Part shown: piece by piece, positions 1 to 14,202 of the stretch | Layout of the letters: every line of letters begins with the position of its first letter | Numbering within the stretch: the stretch's first letter is position 1 | Source: Lagopus muta | Taxonomy: Eukaryota; Chordata; Aves; Galliformes; Phasianidae | Direction of reading: 5' to 3' | Length of the DNA stretch: 64,000 bases | NCBI RefSeq assembly: GCF_023343835.1 | Contig: NC_064437.1 | Coordinates: 18,037,501-18,101,500 of the forward strand | Program-made: the position numbers and the translations under genes | The notes under the pieces: model-generated | What the model was told of the DNA's origin: nothing | Databases searched by the model: none | The model's input: only the letters and a program-made list of their open reading frames with translations

Positions 1-3000
1 TATTCAAAACCTCTTCCTGCTGGTATTTAATTCTTCACCTCATTTTCAGCATTGCAGTTTGACTACCTTTCTCCTTAATTATGAAGCCATCTGCAACTTC
101 TTATACTAGTGTTTCAGCACATTCCATTTGCATATTTATTTTCTCTAAATTCTGCCAAACTTGTTTTTTAATTTAATGATCATTTTTTACACCAGTGGTT
201 CTCACAATTTCTGCTAGCATAACTGATCTTGTGTCTTTTTCCAGTCCTTTCAAGATCACAGAAACAACACCCTTGTTTCTTTTCCAGTGCGCCTTACCAG
301 AAGTAAGCTTCCAAAATTTTGAATTGCAGCTAATCTCCCACTCAGCTTGACGAAAATCTCTCTTTCTCCTTTGTAAAATTTTCCTCACTTATACTTGAAG
401 TGTTAGCAAAACCACTCAGCTGTCTACTTTTTCATAAGCCATTAATGGTCCAAGCTGCTATTGATGTATCTGGAAGACTTCCAATGGGTACAAATAGTAA
501 AATAACTATATTTCGTAGCATAGCATTGGAGGGTATTTAACCTTTTTACATTTATTATAACTTCCAGTACTGAATTCTCAAACTCTTCGCTTCCAAATTC
601 TTCCCAAATTTAGTCTTAAATTACTCACCAGTATTGCGTAAACATGCTATTGTTCTCTTCCTGCTGAGTTCCTCCTGTCATTCCAGCTACTTCATTAGCA
701 CAAAAATAGTATGGTTAAGTTGATTAAGATTTCCTACTATTCTTTCTTTCAGTAATCCTGTTGGAAATGCCCTCCCAACTGAGACTGAAAACTGGAACCA
801 AAAAAAAATCTAAGATGCCGAGTATGAAAACTTCTATAGAAAAACAAAAAAAACCCACGAAAGAATGAAGGAGAGAACAAGGAAAGAAAAAGAACAAATA
901 AAATCAGTGAAGGAATTAGTTTCATTTTATTACATGCTAAAGGCTCATATACGCCTAAAGAGCTTTGCGAGAAGTCAATGGTATCACTAAGCAAGTCTAC
1001 ATGAGGTTATAAAAATACTGTAAAACACTCCTCTCAGTTGTTGGAGCATTAAATAATGAAGTCACAGGTTCTCAGTAACTTACAGGCTTGCTGCAAAAAA
1101 TTTTAGCTAGCTTTTTACTAAATCAATCACATCTTAATCATTCTGAACATATGTTTTGATTGTATGAACTAAGAGCAGACAAATATTTACTGAGGTTTGA
1201 AACTGGGATCACCCTTGTAGAAGTGAGGAAAAGAAAATCTTCACTTCTTCACTCCACTACTGCGTTATAAATTTACTTACATAAAACTAACATCAGAGTC
1301 ACAGATGAAGTGGAATGTTTAGAAATACAGAGAAATGAATTTCTGATGTTTTGTGGAGATAAAAAGAAGTTTACAGAAGGGGCCTGTATTATTCCAAAAA
1401 TCCAAAAATAATTTAACTATTCTTTCCCAGTAAAAAAACCTAATCTCTTTGAGATGTTCATCCCTTCCATAGTGTCAGAATTTTTCTTTTATTTTCAAGA
1501 ATACAGTAAGACTGAAAGAAAATGGCCAGGCTATCACCTGCCTCACCCAAATGCTGCAGACAGCAAAGCAGACACGTGGAGGTGAGGCTCATTCTCCAGC
1601 TTGTTCTACTGATGAGGGAACATTCTCTTCTTTTTTCCTTAGGTCTCACCTGTGTTGGAGTAAAGCTGTTTGTAGATGCTTGGACTCACAAAAGAAATAC
1701 TGTAGTTCAGAGCACGCAACCACTCAGAGCTTAGACTTGAGGAGAAAACAGAAAAAGAGTGTGAAACACAAGTGAGTAACAAGTGGGAACTTTGAGGCCC
1801 TGGAAAGAAGGCTGCTGCTCATAGGAAGGCGTCTTCCAGGTAGTTGAGGAAGCTGTGGCTGATTTCAGAGCTGTAAAGAAAAGAGATGCTTGGACAGACA
1901 GACTGGAGACGTGCATACAAGCTATTACTACAGCCAGCAAAATTAAGTTTCAATGGAAGATGAAAAGAAAGACATGTGACATTCCACAAAGTGTCTGTTT
2001 ATCTACAGTTGCAGTAGTAGACTCGAAGGCTGCATCCAAAACAGGCAAGCAGAAAAATAGTTCTCAGCTCTCACTCTTCTCTGCAGCCTGGCTCCCTCCA
2101 GAAGTAGCCTGGAAGACAAGGCATAGCTGAATGACTGCAACTGTGTTAAAGTATCCAGGGAAATACTGAGTACCATTGCGAACCTCTAATTTTCAAAGGA
2201 AATAAAAATATATCAAATATTGACAGAGTATTGAAAGAAAACAAATAAAATAAAAATATAATGCAACACAATTTGGCATCTTCCAGAAATGTTAAACAAA
2301 AAAAAAATTAACAGAAGGAGGTTTTTAAGCAGAAAAGTGATTTTTAAAAGTTGCTACTGCAATAAAGTTGCATTTACAATAACCAGTGCTCAGAATCAGT
2401 AAGTAGAAGAATACTACTCCAACTAAGGAGCCTCTTCAACACCCCATCTACTACAATGTTACATATTTATAACACATTCCTACTATCAATCACGGTACTT
2501 TCATAATAATTAGTAATTGCTCAAATTCACAGCAATTAACACTCTTTTGAAACGTTAGCATTTTCATGTACTCCCTTGGTCTCTATGCAAGAAGGCTCAC
2601 AAAGCCACACTTCTGTTTCACTGGCCCCTGTTTGGATTTCCTCCAAATAGGCAGCATTCAAAATGTAACCATCCTACTATTTGTATTTTATAAATATGTT
2701 GCTGTTTCCCCTTCCAATTTGCTGCTTTGACAAACAATCTTGCGGATAAATTTGTGCAAGGACAGTGAGCTAAAATGAGAAGCTTTCAATGCAAAGTAAG
2801 AAATTTAAAAGCATAGCAATTTTTAGAACTTTTTTTTTTGCATTCTCACAGTTGTAAAATGCATTGAATTTATCAGCTCTTGTTTAATTCTGTTCACCTA
2901 TAACACTAAATTAAAAAAAAAACAACACGTGGGATTTCTTGCTGAGTGTACTTTTTAGGGTAGTTGCTGCAATCCAAAATTAGTACTTTGTTTAGCATCA

Positions 3001-4875
3001 GCAGTTTCTCAAAAACAAATACAAAGTTGACAGTTATTTTTAAGAATTTGCTGCATGACATGTTTATTAAATATAAATAATACCAACAAACATGAAGGAG
3101 ATGTACTATGTACAGTGTTACAGGAAACAGAAATCAGAACAAGGAGACTTTCCTATCACCAATAACTAGACATTGGACCTCTATTGTCTATTTAAAACAT
3201 AGGGAAGAGTCTGCTTCCTGTCACCATGCATGTATTTTGTCCCATATACAACACGACCCTTGACTTACAGTAGGCATTAGAGAACTTCTGGGCTTCCATT
3301 CAGTTGATCCATTTGAGACTGAACCTGCAGAAGGTTCAGCCAACGTCAGCACTACTTTAAAACAATTTGATACACCAGAAAAAAAAAAGAAAGAAAAACT
3401 CTGAGTTTCCTTGAGTTCTTGGAGGAAAGCATTTGAATGACAAAAAAAGAAAATAACAGAAGCATTGTTAGGTCAGACTGTACTCTGCAAATGGCCCTTC
3501 TTATTGCTGAATCAGCACAGCATAAAACTTACAGCTATAAATATACTAGCACTATTGCATTCCTTAGTGCCTCTGAAGGCTTGAACCTGAAGTCAGTTCT
3601 CAAAAGGCATTGCACAGAACAGTCTTCTTGAAAGAGAAAACTGTGTGATTCCCATAAGATTAAAAAGAAATCCAAAAAATCAATAATGGTCTTTAACAAA
3701 TTAGCAGTATTTAATTAAGAACAAGACTCACAATCTGCCATGTGTTAATGAACACTGGAGGAATTATATCAATCACCATAGGATGCTCATGTGCCTGTGC
3801 AATTGATGGCAGTTCAATTCAGTGCAAACACTGGGCAAAGCAGGAAGTCTGTGGGGTTTCAAGAAGGCACTCACAAGAACTGGTGTTTTTCACATGTTGT
3901 TGGCAGAAGGAAAAGATTTTGTAATCTGTTATAATCTATTCTGAATTTTCTTCCTAAATCCCTCCCATTAGCCATTTCAGAAGACATCAGTTTTCCTCCT
4001 AAAACTTCAATATGACCTCCTAGTACACTAATAGTAAGCACAGGGGCTAAAACAAACTGAATCATCAGATACACAATAGAGTAGGCAGTGGTAAATTCAC
4101 TGGATTTTGAAATGGGAGGAAGATCTCAGAAATGGTTCTTCTGGAATTCATTTCACTTTATCCATTTATTTATTTTAAAGCAAAGTGCCACACTTGAAGC
4201 AATGGATTTTGGTCTCTGCTAGCCCAAGGGAAAGCTATTCAAGAACACATTTGCTCTCATAGCCTGGTTCTTCAAACTTCCAAACTCACAGCCAATTAAT
4301 ATGGATCTGCTTCTCTGCAGGCTTTCTACAAACTAACCCATTTCCTATACTACACCTTCTGTTTACAGATGATTCTCTCCTGTTAAGCCTCCCCTGAAGC
4401 ATCTCTTATGAAATTCCTTCCTGTGGCCTCCCCGCAATCATCTCGGTTACATCTACCACCTCAGTTACACTCAAAAGGTGATTTGTTCTTCTGTTCCTTC
4501 CAACTCCATTTTGTTGTCTTCAGTCTTATTCCTCAGCACCATTGCTCTTCAAGCTGGTAGTCCTTGGTATTATTTGTAGAAAAGCTTACTGTTGTGTACG
4601 GGTTAAAATTCTGTCATTCTATTAAGCCTTTCACTTCATCTTCCTTGTCCTTTTTATAGGCTCCCTTGAAGTTCCTCAAGGGCCTTTCTACCACTGACTA
4701 ACTTCAAAGCATTTCTGGCACTTCCAAATCTGTTATGCAGCTTTCCACACCTTTACTATCACTGAAGGGACAGTACAATATCCCATGGCTACCTTCTGCC
4801 ATGATAAAATACTACATCAGCCATTTATTGCATGTTTTGTTACGGGTGCATGTTTGCACATTAACTACTGAATTC

Positions 4876-4878
<3 letters not shown>

Positions 4879-4907
<29 letters not shown>

Positions 4908-4985
4908 AAATACAAAAACAAGCAAGCAAGCAAACAAAAAAAAAACCCCTAACAAAAACAAAACAACAAGAACAACAAAACCCAC
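4879..4985 (+). repeat. A28 tract followed by degenerate (CAAA/CAAG)n
   Basis: A run of 28 A (4879-4906) is followed by an A-rich low-complexity tail of CAAG, CAAA and ACAAC units. It has no coding meaning; the 147-codon frame across it contains only a poly-lysine stretch from the A run. No gene-like body precedes it, so I do not read it as the tail of a processed pseudogene. Confidence 0.85.
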
Positions 4986-7900
4986 AACCTTTTCCTATAG
5001 CAGAAGAACTCAGTTCAAACACAGCAGTGTCTCAGTGCTGGCCCCCTCACTGCTGATCAACATAATAGTGTTGACAAAGCCTGGAGGCTGGCTTCACTAC
5101 AAACTCAAAATTATCTGGCTGCCTGGATGTTATTTATTTTCAACTGCTGAGACTCGCTCTAAGCTCAATATTAAATAAGACCTCCTCAGATTTCCAGAGC
5201 TTAGGGATATTTTTCTTTAAGTGTTTTGATTTTTGTAATAACTTTGGCATTCTTTCTGCCCAACTGTACCCCTAAATACTAATCAGAGGTAAAGTAGCGG
5301 TAAAGAGGTCAAAGCTCTGCTTGGCCTTAGAATTTTAATGACAAATTTATTAATATATTCTTGTCTGACTAATAAAAGTATAAATGGAGGAACGATGTGC
5401 ATTTCCTAACTAAAAATGACTGCAACTTAATTTTGAAATTGTTCTATAAATAGTGAAAAGAATGAACAAATAAAGTGAAAATATATGTATCTAAAGATAA
5501 ATTAATGATTGTCCCACGGTAACTACTCCAGATATTTACTTGTACAACATTTATAATTAGCAATGGAGGTCTCTGTATCTCCATTCTTAAAAATTCAAAG
5601 GAAAGTTTTATAAGTGGATCTGGATTTAATTTTTTCCCCTTCAATTTCCCAGACCACATCAGATGTCTTTCCTTAACTGCACAATGCAGCACACAGTTTA
5701 CCTTCTTTCATACCTACTTGCATCTTTGAGCAGAACTATTTGCTTAAAATAATAAGCATAAGGAATGCCGTCAGAATGGTGCTCAACACATTTCTCACAG
5801 TTTTACCTGTGTAGGTAATCTTAAAGCCAATCTACACCCACAGTCTTCTCTTTCCTGTCCACATGCTTAATCTTAAGTTTCCTAAGCAATTCAACTTGTT
5901 GTCTACGTTAAAAACCAAAAGCTAAATAACTGCCTCAGTGGAAATCATGTTCTTCCATTTTAGGAATTCTGACCCTGTATTTGACAATACCTGGCTTTTA
6001 GACCAGAAAATCTGCACGGGTTCATCTTGCTCCCCCGACAGCAGCACACGGATCTCAGGACCGCAGCGCCATCTAGCTTCTCTTTTCCTGACCTCAGTAT
6101 CTGTGCTGAGCGCAATCATTTGACCAGTCCCAGGGAGCCATTAATATAACTTTCAAGATAGCCTTGGTTATTTATGTAGGCATACGGCTGAAGAAGGGGG
6201 AAGAGTTACTCACTGCGCTCCTCAAGAAACTCCTCTGGTAATTCATTCTTAAATGGGAGACAAAGTATGTTTTGCTTTGGAACACATCTTACTCCTTTCC
6301 TCCAAAGTTGAAAACCAAAATCCATACCAATGCTTAGGCAAACTACCCACGCCTCTGCTGAAGCTCTGGCCCCATACCAATACTAACACGAACTTCGCAG
6401 GACATCAGGGGCAACATTACTAAATCGTTTCACATGGCTGAAGGCAGCTGTCTCTTAAAGAAGAATCTGTGTTCTCAAAGGAGCAATATTTGAAAAGATC
6501 TGAAAGATCCCCTGGCGTGCCAAGAAAGGAAAAAACAAAATAAACTCTTTCTGCTCAAGTGGGGAGGAAGGGTGGAATCTGTACCTCTTCCATTAGTAAC
6601 AAAGGCTTTTTAACAAGAATTGCAAAGCAGGCATGAAATAATCTACCGTAACTCCTTGTAACAAGCTGTGTGAAATAGGAACCTTTTTTAGGGTAATGGA
6701 TTTCTCTGTATTCACCTGGACCTGACACCCACTCATTGCTTTCTTTTGTCTTTGGTTTTGTCTTTGCAAGATGTGCAGGATCTAACAACAATTCTGTAAC
6801 TCTATCAAGCACACAGCAATAAATCCAGAACCTTTAGCAAAGGCACAAGCTCATAAGAAAGCAAAACAGCAAATAAAGTTCCTCTGGGTCTGGCTCGTAC
6901 CCTTGGCAGCTTCTGATGAGCTGGGAATACATGAGAGCCATCCTAGAGTTCTTGATCTTTCCTCCCAATTCACCGATGAGTTCTTTGCTGCTGGGATGGA
7001 TATTTCCTGCTCACAAGCACAGTTCCACTCGTCAAAACCAGCATCACTACATGAACTGCTCTGACATTCAACAATGGTGAGCAGTGACACAGCCAAGTCT
7101 TCCAGTCCTCACTTCAGAGAATGGCCAGTTAAAAATTCCCATGAAATCAACCAAACTTATTACACAATTAGTAACAACCTAGGCCTTAAGCCCTATATAA
7201 TGAGCAAACTAATTGAAATTCCACTGCCCTGTGTACTCTTTCATATAGTGTAAGTGCCTCTGAAGATATGAGAATAAATGTGCTACACAGCATGTAAAAA
7301 AGGCATAAATTAGCACATTTTAAAGGGTTACATCAGCTGTGGAATTTTGCAACTGGCTTGCATGCGGGAGAACAAACAGGCAGCTTCTCTCTTTTGTGCT
7401 GGCTGGCCACGGTAACATACTGGGCCACAGGCAAACAGCTGTCTGATTCCCAAAATACACAGCGTGCAGTCCTCACTGCTGCTGACAGCATCCACCAGCA
7501 ACAGAAACCCTTCCTGAATACCTACAGACAATCTCACACCACCAAAGGCTATAATCGAAACTCTTGGCAGCAGTGTACAAAAAAAGTATTTGCACAATAG
7601 GGAGCTATGTCACCCTAGGAATGGCTGGCATAGAAACAGCTACGTACATTGCTGCTTGAAATCGAACACTGATGTAAAAATATTACCAAAAGTGCACTGG
7701 AACAATGTATCAACATTCTTTGTTTTAAAATCAATGGAAAGTCAGATCTCAATATAGTACTGTGCAAGGGAGGAGAACAGGAAGCAAAATAATACTGTAG
7801 TATTTCTATGGATATCTTATTAAAATACTAAAAACTACATGCCATTTTATCCTGATTGTGGTGACCACGATTATTTTCAAGTTACCGATACAATTAACAC

Positions 7901-8229
7901 ATAATCAGCTATTTTACTCAGTAGTTTAGCATAGTATTTATCGTGTTCCATGTTAGAAAATGGTTACAAGATCCTTAGTTTCACATGCAGTGGGTTTTTA
8001 TTTTGAACTGCTGCTTTATTTTGCGTTTGCACTCAGAGTGGCATTCACGAAGATTCCTCCACACAGCTTCTTTGAAACCATTTCATACTTGGGAAGAGAA
8101 CTATTTTATATATTTGTATAAACATGAGAGAAGATTGTTTTTCTTTAGAATTAAATAAACAGTTGTCTCACAAACCTAAAATATAACAGATCGATGACAG
8201 CAAGAAAATCTGAAGAAGATATCAGACAG

Positions 8230-8430
8230 TGACATTCAATTTATTCCCCGAGTTTTTTCCACAGCGATCAGCTCGCGCTGTGGTCTCTTACACCCCAGCA
8301 AGGCTTCCCCTGCCCGCCCCTGCTGCCCGCATTCCCACAGTGCGGGGGCTCAGACCCTGCCTCTGCTTTCCCAGTCAGTTCTGGGTGCCAGGGGTTGCCA
8401 GCCCCTGCCACAGGAGACGCCTTAGATGAC
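8230..8430. other. Small GC-rich patch in AT-rich DNA
   Basis: About 200 bases are rich in C and G, with several CpG dinucleotides (around 8262-8275, 8312-8347 and 8415), in an otherwise AT-rich intergenic stretch. On the minus strand an AATAAA hexamer (8238-8243 region) lies at one side. The 66-codon plus-strand frame across it is proline- and alanine-rich and matches nothing I know. It could be a small promoter or enhancer, or chance composition. Confidence 0.35.
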
Positions 8431-11400
8431 CAGGCTGAATATTTGGGGCATTCTGCAATGGATCAGATCACAAAAAGGGATGGGTTTATCTGACACATGC
8501 TGCCAAACAAGTTTTTAAGCGATTTCATTGATCTCAGAGTAACAGCTGCAGTCTTTTATATTCTTAAATTCCAAAACACAGACAAGGAGCTATTTAGCAA
8601 GGGACAAGAAGTTTTTCAAGTTTTGTTTATCTCAAATAAGCAAAAATGTAGTTTAAATGGCTATTTTTTGTTAGTTTAATATAGACATATCAGTATGTAA
8701 TTTACCTTGAATGTTAGTAACTTGGAAATAGATTAGGTCTCCCTCAAAAACCTCAAAATGCATTTGTGTTTGGGCCAAGGCCAAACAAGAGATACTACCA
8801 TCTCAAAGATACATTTTTAAGCATAGTATGACTGCATCACAGAAGGGACTGTAATTATAATCTTGACATTATCGTAGCGACCATGGTTGCTATCGGGTGA
8901 CAGGTATAATATAGATAATCATTAGACAGTACAATAGCAATATTTAACGATGCATGAGATAGAAGAAAATGAATTCATGCCTTTAATTCAGCTCAGATCC
9001 ATCATTTCTTACATTGAGTGTGAACTGCCTAATCCCGCAAGTATGTACACAACAGTTACAATACACAGCAAGATGTCTACTGCAAAATCCAGACAGCTTA
9101 CATTCACTCATCGTACTCACGATGAATTTTTGTGTTCCTGTTTATATCTTTTCATTAACATTATAGGTAGTCCTACTATCTTGCTTTAATACCATACAAA
9201 AAGCTGATTGTCACAATAAAAGTTATGAAAAGTGCCTTTGCCTTGATGTCAAACAAGAGCAGTAGTGAGGCTGTGCTTTTTGTTTCCCCAGGTTGCATGC
9301 TACCAAACTTGCTCATTTCATCAGCCTTAATAATGCAACAAACTGGAAAAATGACCTAGAGAAAAGGAAGATATTTGTTCAAATGAAAGAGGTGTAACTG
9401 TGCTCACTAGAGGAGCTAACATGGCTGCACATTTCAAATCCTGCAAGATTTTACCACTACTTTACAAAGAAGGATTAATTGAATGAGAAATGTTTACGGA
9501 AAAGAAGACTCCTGTGGTAAAGCTATTCTAGCATGTATAGATGAAATGCAAGGGATGACATGCAACAGAAGACAAAGGAGTCTCAAAGGTAAATATGAAA
9601 TATCTTAACAATATTTCTGGATATTACCTCTGCAAAACCTTGCTACACCTGTCTCCACAGCTACAAGACTGTTACAGCCACTTCACTAGATTTCAGAATG
9701 AAAAATATTAAGTTTATAAGAAATCAGGAAAACAGCACGTATGAACTGATCAAAAAGTCAGTGTCAGAATCTCGAGGGTGAGAAGAAGGTGGCTGCTCCA
9801 GCACAGCAGTGCCTGAGGTGAGGCAGACGAAGGGCAAAAGACAAAAAAGAGGCCATCTCACTGTGACGCCTCAGTGGAGCAAACAGGAAGGAAGTCTGTG
9901 TAATGTTGTTCAAAACTGGTGACTGCCAGCTTCACCAGATTTCCCTCTCAAAACTCTTCTATTTAAAAATAGTTTTCTTTTGATGCTAATGCTCACTTTG
10001 TTGAGCGTTAGTATTTCAGGCTGGCATTGCGTCCCCATCATATCATCAGCTTCAGAACAAGTCAGGCTACAGCTCCTGCCTGATGCATACTTGCATTTTT
10101 AATTCTCCGCTGAGAATGTCACAGGACAAGTGAACCCTGCAGACAGCCTGAAGACAGCTAGTAAGAATTTTCCATCTGAGATGTCTGCTTCACAAAACTA
10201 TAAATAAAAAGTAAGGTACCCCAAGGACCGTCCTGCCTGCATCTCCCCGCAGGCCTACATCTTCACTTTCTTCTCTCAGCTCTCTCTGAGCCCTCAAGAA
10301 GAAAGAGAATGGAACACAGAGGTCACATCCTGTTGCAAACATCACATTTCACACTGACTTTACTGAGAAGCCCATTTTTGCACTGTAATTATTCACAACT
10401 ATCAATACTTTTTCTAACCACAGCATCACAAGCAAACAGTACTAGGGTGTCAATTCAGAAAACTGGCACCCAAAATGGCAAACGGGACAGCCTCCTATAG
10501 AGCGGCTCTGACAGCACCCCCCTCCAGCAGCTGCATCCCTTGGTCAGGCTGCTCCCAAACACAAGGTATCTTTAGTCTTACGTGGAGCTTCTGAATAATA
10601 GCATCTAGTCTTTGTCCCTTTTATCTTGGTCTCTGAACAACAGGAGCTAGTTAATGAGAATAACAATTCTTTCTTCATTTGTGTCTCTTTTCTAATTCAT
10701 ATTAAAAATGGGTTTAATCTGCTGTCGCCTCTGAAGGAGCTGGAAAACTTCTGAAGCAGAATTTCAATCAACAGAAGCAAAGAAAAAAGACATTTAAAGA
10801 ATACTATGCATTTTTGCCATCCCCTGTTTCAGTCCTTTTCCCAGAAACCCAAAGCACTGAGTCAGAACAGCTGGAAGTAGGCTAGATTCAGCAGTATTCT
10901 GTTTCAGTTCCTTAGTTTCAGGAATAACCTGAACACCTGGCTGGAGCAGGCGCCAAGCAAAGACTGCACTGGAAGCCTTCCCATGCTGATCTCATAGCCA
11001 GTAATCAAACAAGGTGGTCTACACTCACAAAACAGACTCATTTACCTTTAATTTCATATTTTCCAGCCTCAAGAGCCCATTAGATTACCTTGTGTGGCAA
11101 TAGGTTTGAATACTTGCACAGAAGCATGTATTCTGTAACGAGGTCTCTTTAGAAAAGTCAGCCATAATGAACACCAACTACAAAGGGTTTTTCTCCAGCC
11201 TTCAAACTATCTCTAACTGTTTTTCCTATGTAAACTTTTTTTTTAACAGCTTTAATCAAACATGAATACTTGTAGTATAGACAGTGTTTGTCCACTATGG
11301 AACAGAATGAAAAAAAATCTGCAATGGCTACTCAGACTCAGGTAGAAACTTAAGTCTGAGGGACATGCCCCTCAGTTTCTCAGGTTTATCTTACATTTGT

Positions 11401-13800
11401 CTCCCTAAGCTTACACTGCTCAAGGAGTCATTCCCTGCCCAGCAGGACTGAGAACTTTTCTCTTAGTGAAGGAACCTACAGAAAAAAAACCCTGAAGAAA
11501 GCAGAAAAGAAAGAAAGAAAAGGGACTATTACCTTGGTAAAATGATGACAGTGCATGGGAAGGATTGACATAAAAGAGCAAAACGGTAGCTTTCTTAGAA
11601 GTCACGAGAAAAGCTATTTTCGCTGCCATTTGGAAAAGGGACTTGTGAGTTTAAAGAATACTGCAATAATCTAGTTATGCGATTTAAGATGAAATAGAAA
11701 GCTAAAGTATATGTTGTCACTTTTTCTTTAATGAAATGCTACACTTAAATGTCTTCATTTGAAAATAATCTGTATGTGGGTTTTTTTTTTAAAAATAGCA
11801 TCAATCTGGTAGTCAGGAAAAAAGGTTCACAGTGTGCTTGTGGCAGAACGGATCCGGGGGATTGCTAACATCTTATTTGTGCCTACATGTCCAGCAACGC
11901 CGCTAGGCGTAAGAAGGCTGGTCCATAAGAACACTGGTGTAACGCACACTGTTAGCCTCTTTTGATTCCAGAGATCAATGAAAATTTGCTGGTGTGTGAG
12001 ATACTTTGCAAAAAGAAAAAGTTGGGAATACAGTTGTGCATCTCACCTATTAAGAAAGTGTAGGTAGGATCCTGTTTCCACACCTAAAGGAGCCAAACAA
12101 CCTGAGAGGGTCTATTTCACCATAAACCCTGCCCTCTTTCAGCTTTCAGACTTACTTCTGTACTGTTTCTCAGGCTCACACTGTCACTGGCCCTGCGCTG
12201 CCATCTTTATCTCCTCCTGCCCACTAGATCCAGCCTCACTTTGCTGCTTGTGCATTTTTACTTCTCCTTTGTTGATGGCAGCAAGTGCCCAGCTCTGGTG
12301 GAAGCCCGTATTACTGAACAGAGCTCAATGGCTTTTTACATCTATCACAAATGTAATAACTTCACAAACAGCCACTGAAAGCTTTTTCACAAATAGCTGT
12401 ATTTCTGCCTTAGGTTATTGTTCTGAGGCATCGCAATTTTACCCCCATAGAGCTGGTTCTAGAGAGGCTGTGTTTGTGCACAGGCAGATCACAAAACACG
12501 TGACTACATTACAGGCAAATTTACAAAGGCCACAAAACTAAACGACTGCTTCAAACCAGACCAATACAACTGGACACAACCTATCCAGGTGTTACTGTTA
12601 GCTGCTCTTGTTTCCAGAAGCCCTGAGAAAATAGCAAAGGAATAGGCACGAACTGCACACAAAGAGTGCAACAGATCTGTACTACAATACCAGAAATTCA
12701 ACATTTGGACAAAATTACAGCCAATGCCTGATATTTACGAAGCTGAGCAGTCATTGTAGGATGGGGAGCTTTAGGCCTCATTCACTTTGCTTGGCACAAT
12801 GTCAGAGCAAAGCAGAACTTCACTTGACTTGCCAATAGAATTTCCCACCATCCTCCTTTACATCTTTTGAAAGATGGGTTGGTTGAACAACTTTGAAGGA
12901 AAATTTTTAGAAGTACAGATGTGCCTTGTACCTGCAAATTTAAAGGACAGTTGGCAATGTACCCCTGGCACCTGTACATTAGCTGTGTGAATATGACAGA
13001 AATTCATACCGAAGAAAAGTTACTAGCAAAGGATTGCTAGCACCCCTGAAAAAAGGAAAGCAGAATACCAAAAACTGAGTCAGATCAATTATTTCAGTGA
13101 AGGAGCAGTAACACAGACCAAGAGAAAATGAGTTAAGTCGAGCTTCCACTGCTACCGTATTTAAAATGCTGAAATACAAGGATTATGGCTGTAGAAGAAG
13201 GCATACAAGACTTTTATGAGCAGTAACTTCTCAGAGAAACTGAGATCTTCATTTGAGATAATTACTTTTTTTTGATTACTTTAAATTAAAACTCTTTCTG
13301 CGTAATACTATTTAGGTCACCTGAGTGTAATAAAACAGTCAAAGATTCACAGTCAAACTTCCAAAGGGATTTCCAGCTGTTCTCTGGAAGTAATGCATAG
13401 CAAAAGGATAGCTGAACGAAGTTTTGTACACAATGGCATTTTTTAATACATCTTGCATTTAAAACACTGTCTATATAAAACACAGGCATCTCAAATTAAA
13501 CTTGCATGCTGTTTGACACGGGAAGAAACCCAGAAGTTTGTTATAATGTTTGGCCACTGAATTCCAAAACAGGTTATTGCTTTTATCCCAGATTAAATAG
13601 TCAAAAACACAGAGGGTGTTTGCTAATTCATTATTTTAATGTTTGTCCTTTGCTGATAGTCCCAGTACTGAGCTTTGCCAACTGCCTTCAGTTCCTTCAG
13701 CTGTGCTGGGAAGTGGTGATTCTCCTCCTGTCATGGGCTCCAGCTGAAGAACTCCTTGTAGCAGAATCAGGTCTTAGCCCCAGGCGGCCCTTGGCTTAGC

Positions 13801-13806
13801 TTTATT
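13801..13806 (-). terminator. Candidate polyadenylation signal for GPR88
   Basis: AATAAA on the minus strand, about 2.06 kb past the GPR88 stop codon. It is the first canonical hexamer I noticed downstream of the coding region. A 3' UTR of about 2 kb is plausible for a brain GPCR, but nothing in the sequence proves its use, and a CR1 fragment (14100-14202) would lie inside that UTR. Confidence 0.3.
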
Positions 13807-14099
13807 TTGGCAGAGATACTGAATATTTTCCAGAATTGGTATAGGTGTGGTTGGCAAATTCTCCTTATCCATTTGCTGCACAAAGCCAGCAAAAGCGCAA
13901 TCCCTGTGATTAGGATGTGAGATTACAGCAAGGATATATACTCTCCAAGACAGATGCACTCTGGTGATAAGATAAATCTTGTACATCTTTCATGGCCACA
14001 TTTCCTTCCCAGCCCCTGTGATCTTTCCGAAACTGTCACGCAGGTGGCATGCTGCCTCCAAGTAGGGGGAAGAAACTCTCTAAGCCTCAGATTGTAGGA

Positions 14100-14202
14100 A
14101 TCACAGAATCATAGGGGTTGGAAGGGACCTCCAGAGATCATCATCCAACCCCCTGCCAAAGCAGGTTCCCTATACCAGGTCGCACAAGATGCCTGTCCAG
14201 GA
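14100..14202 (-). mobile_element. CR1 LINE fragment (3' end)
   Basis: The plus strand reads TCACAGAATCATAGGGGTTG followed by GAAGGGACCTCCAGAGATCA and CCAACCCCCTGCC. This is the reverse complement of the standard avian CR1 3' terminus, so the element points along the minus strand and is heavily 5'-truncated. It is likely within or near the GPR88 3' UTR. Confidence 0.9.

Larger units (their letters stand above)
1..13790. other. Intergenic region downstream of GPR88, no gene found
   Basis: This AT-rich stretch has no open reading frame longer than about 100 codons. I see no recognisable protein domain and no run of exon-like segments with splice sites. The short open frames on both strands have random-looking composition, and none resembles a family I know. 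It holds simple A-rich tracts (4879-4985, near 11500) and a small GC-rich patch at 8230-8430. In human, the next gene downstream of GPR88 is VCAM1, at some distance; nothing immunoglobulin-like is visible here. Distant regulatory elements cannot be excluded by reading. Confidence 0.6.

Noticed and set aside
4735-5178. 147-codon frame containing a long lysine run
   Set aside because: The length comes from an A28 tract and A-rich repeat read as poly-lysine; nothing else supports a gene.
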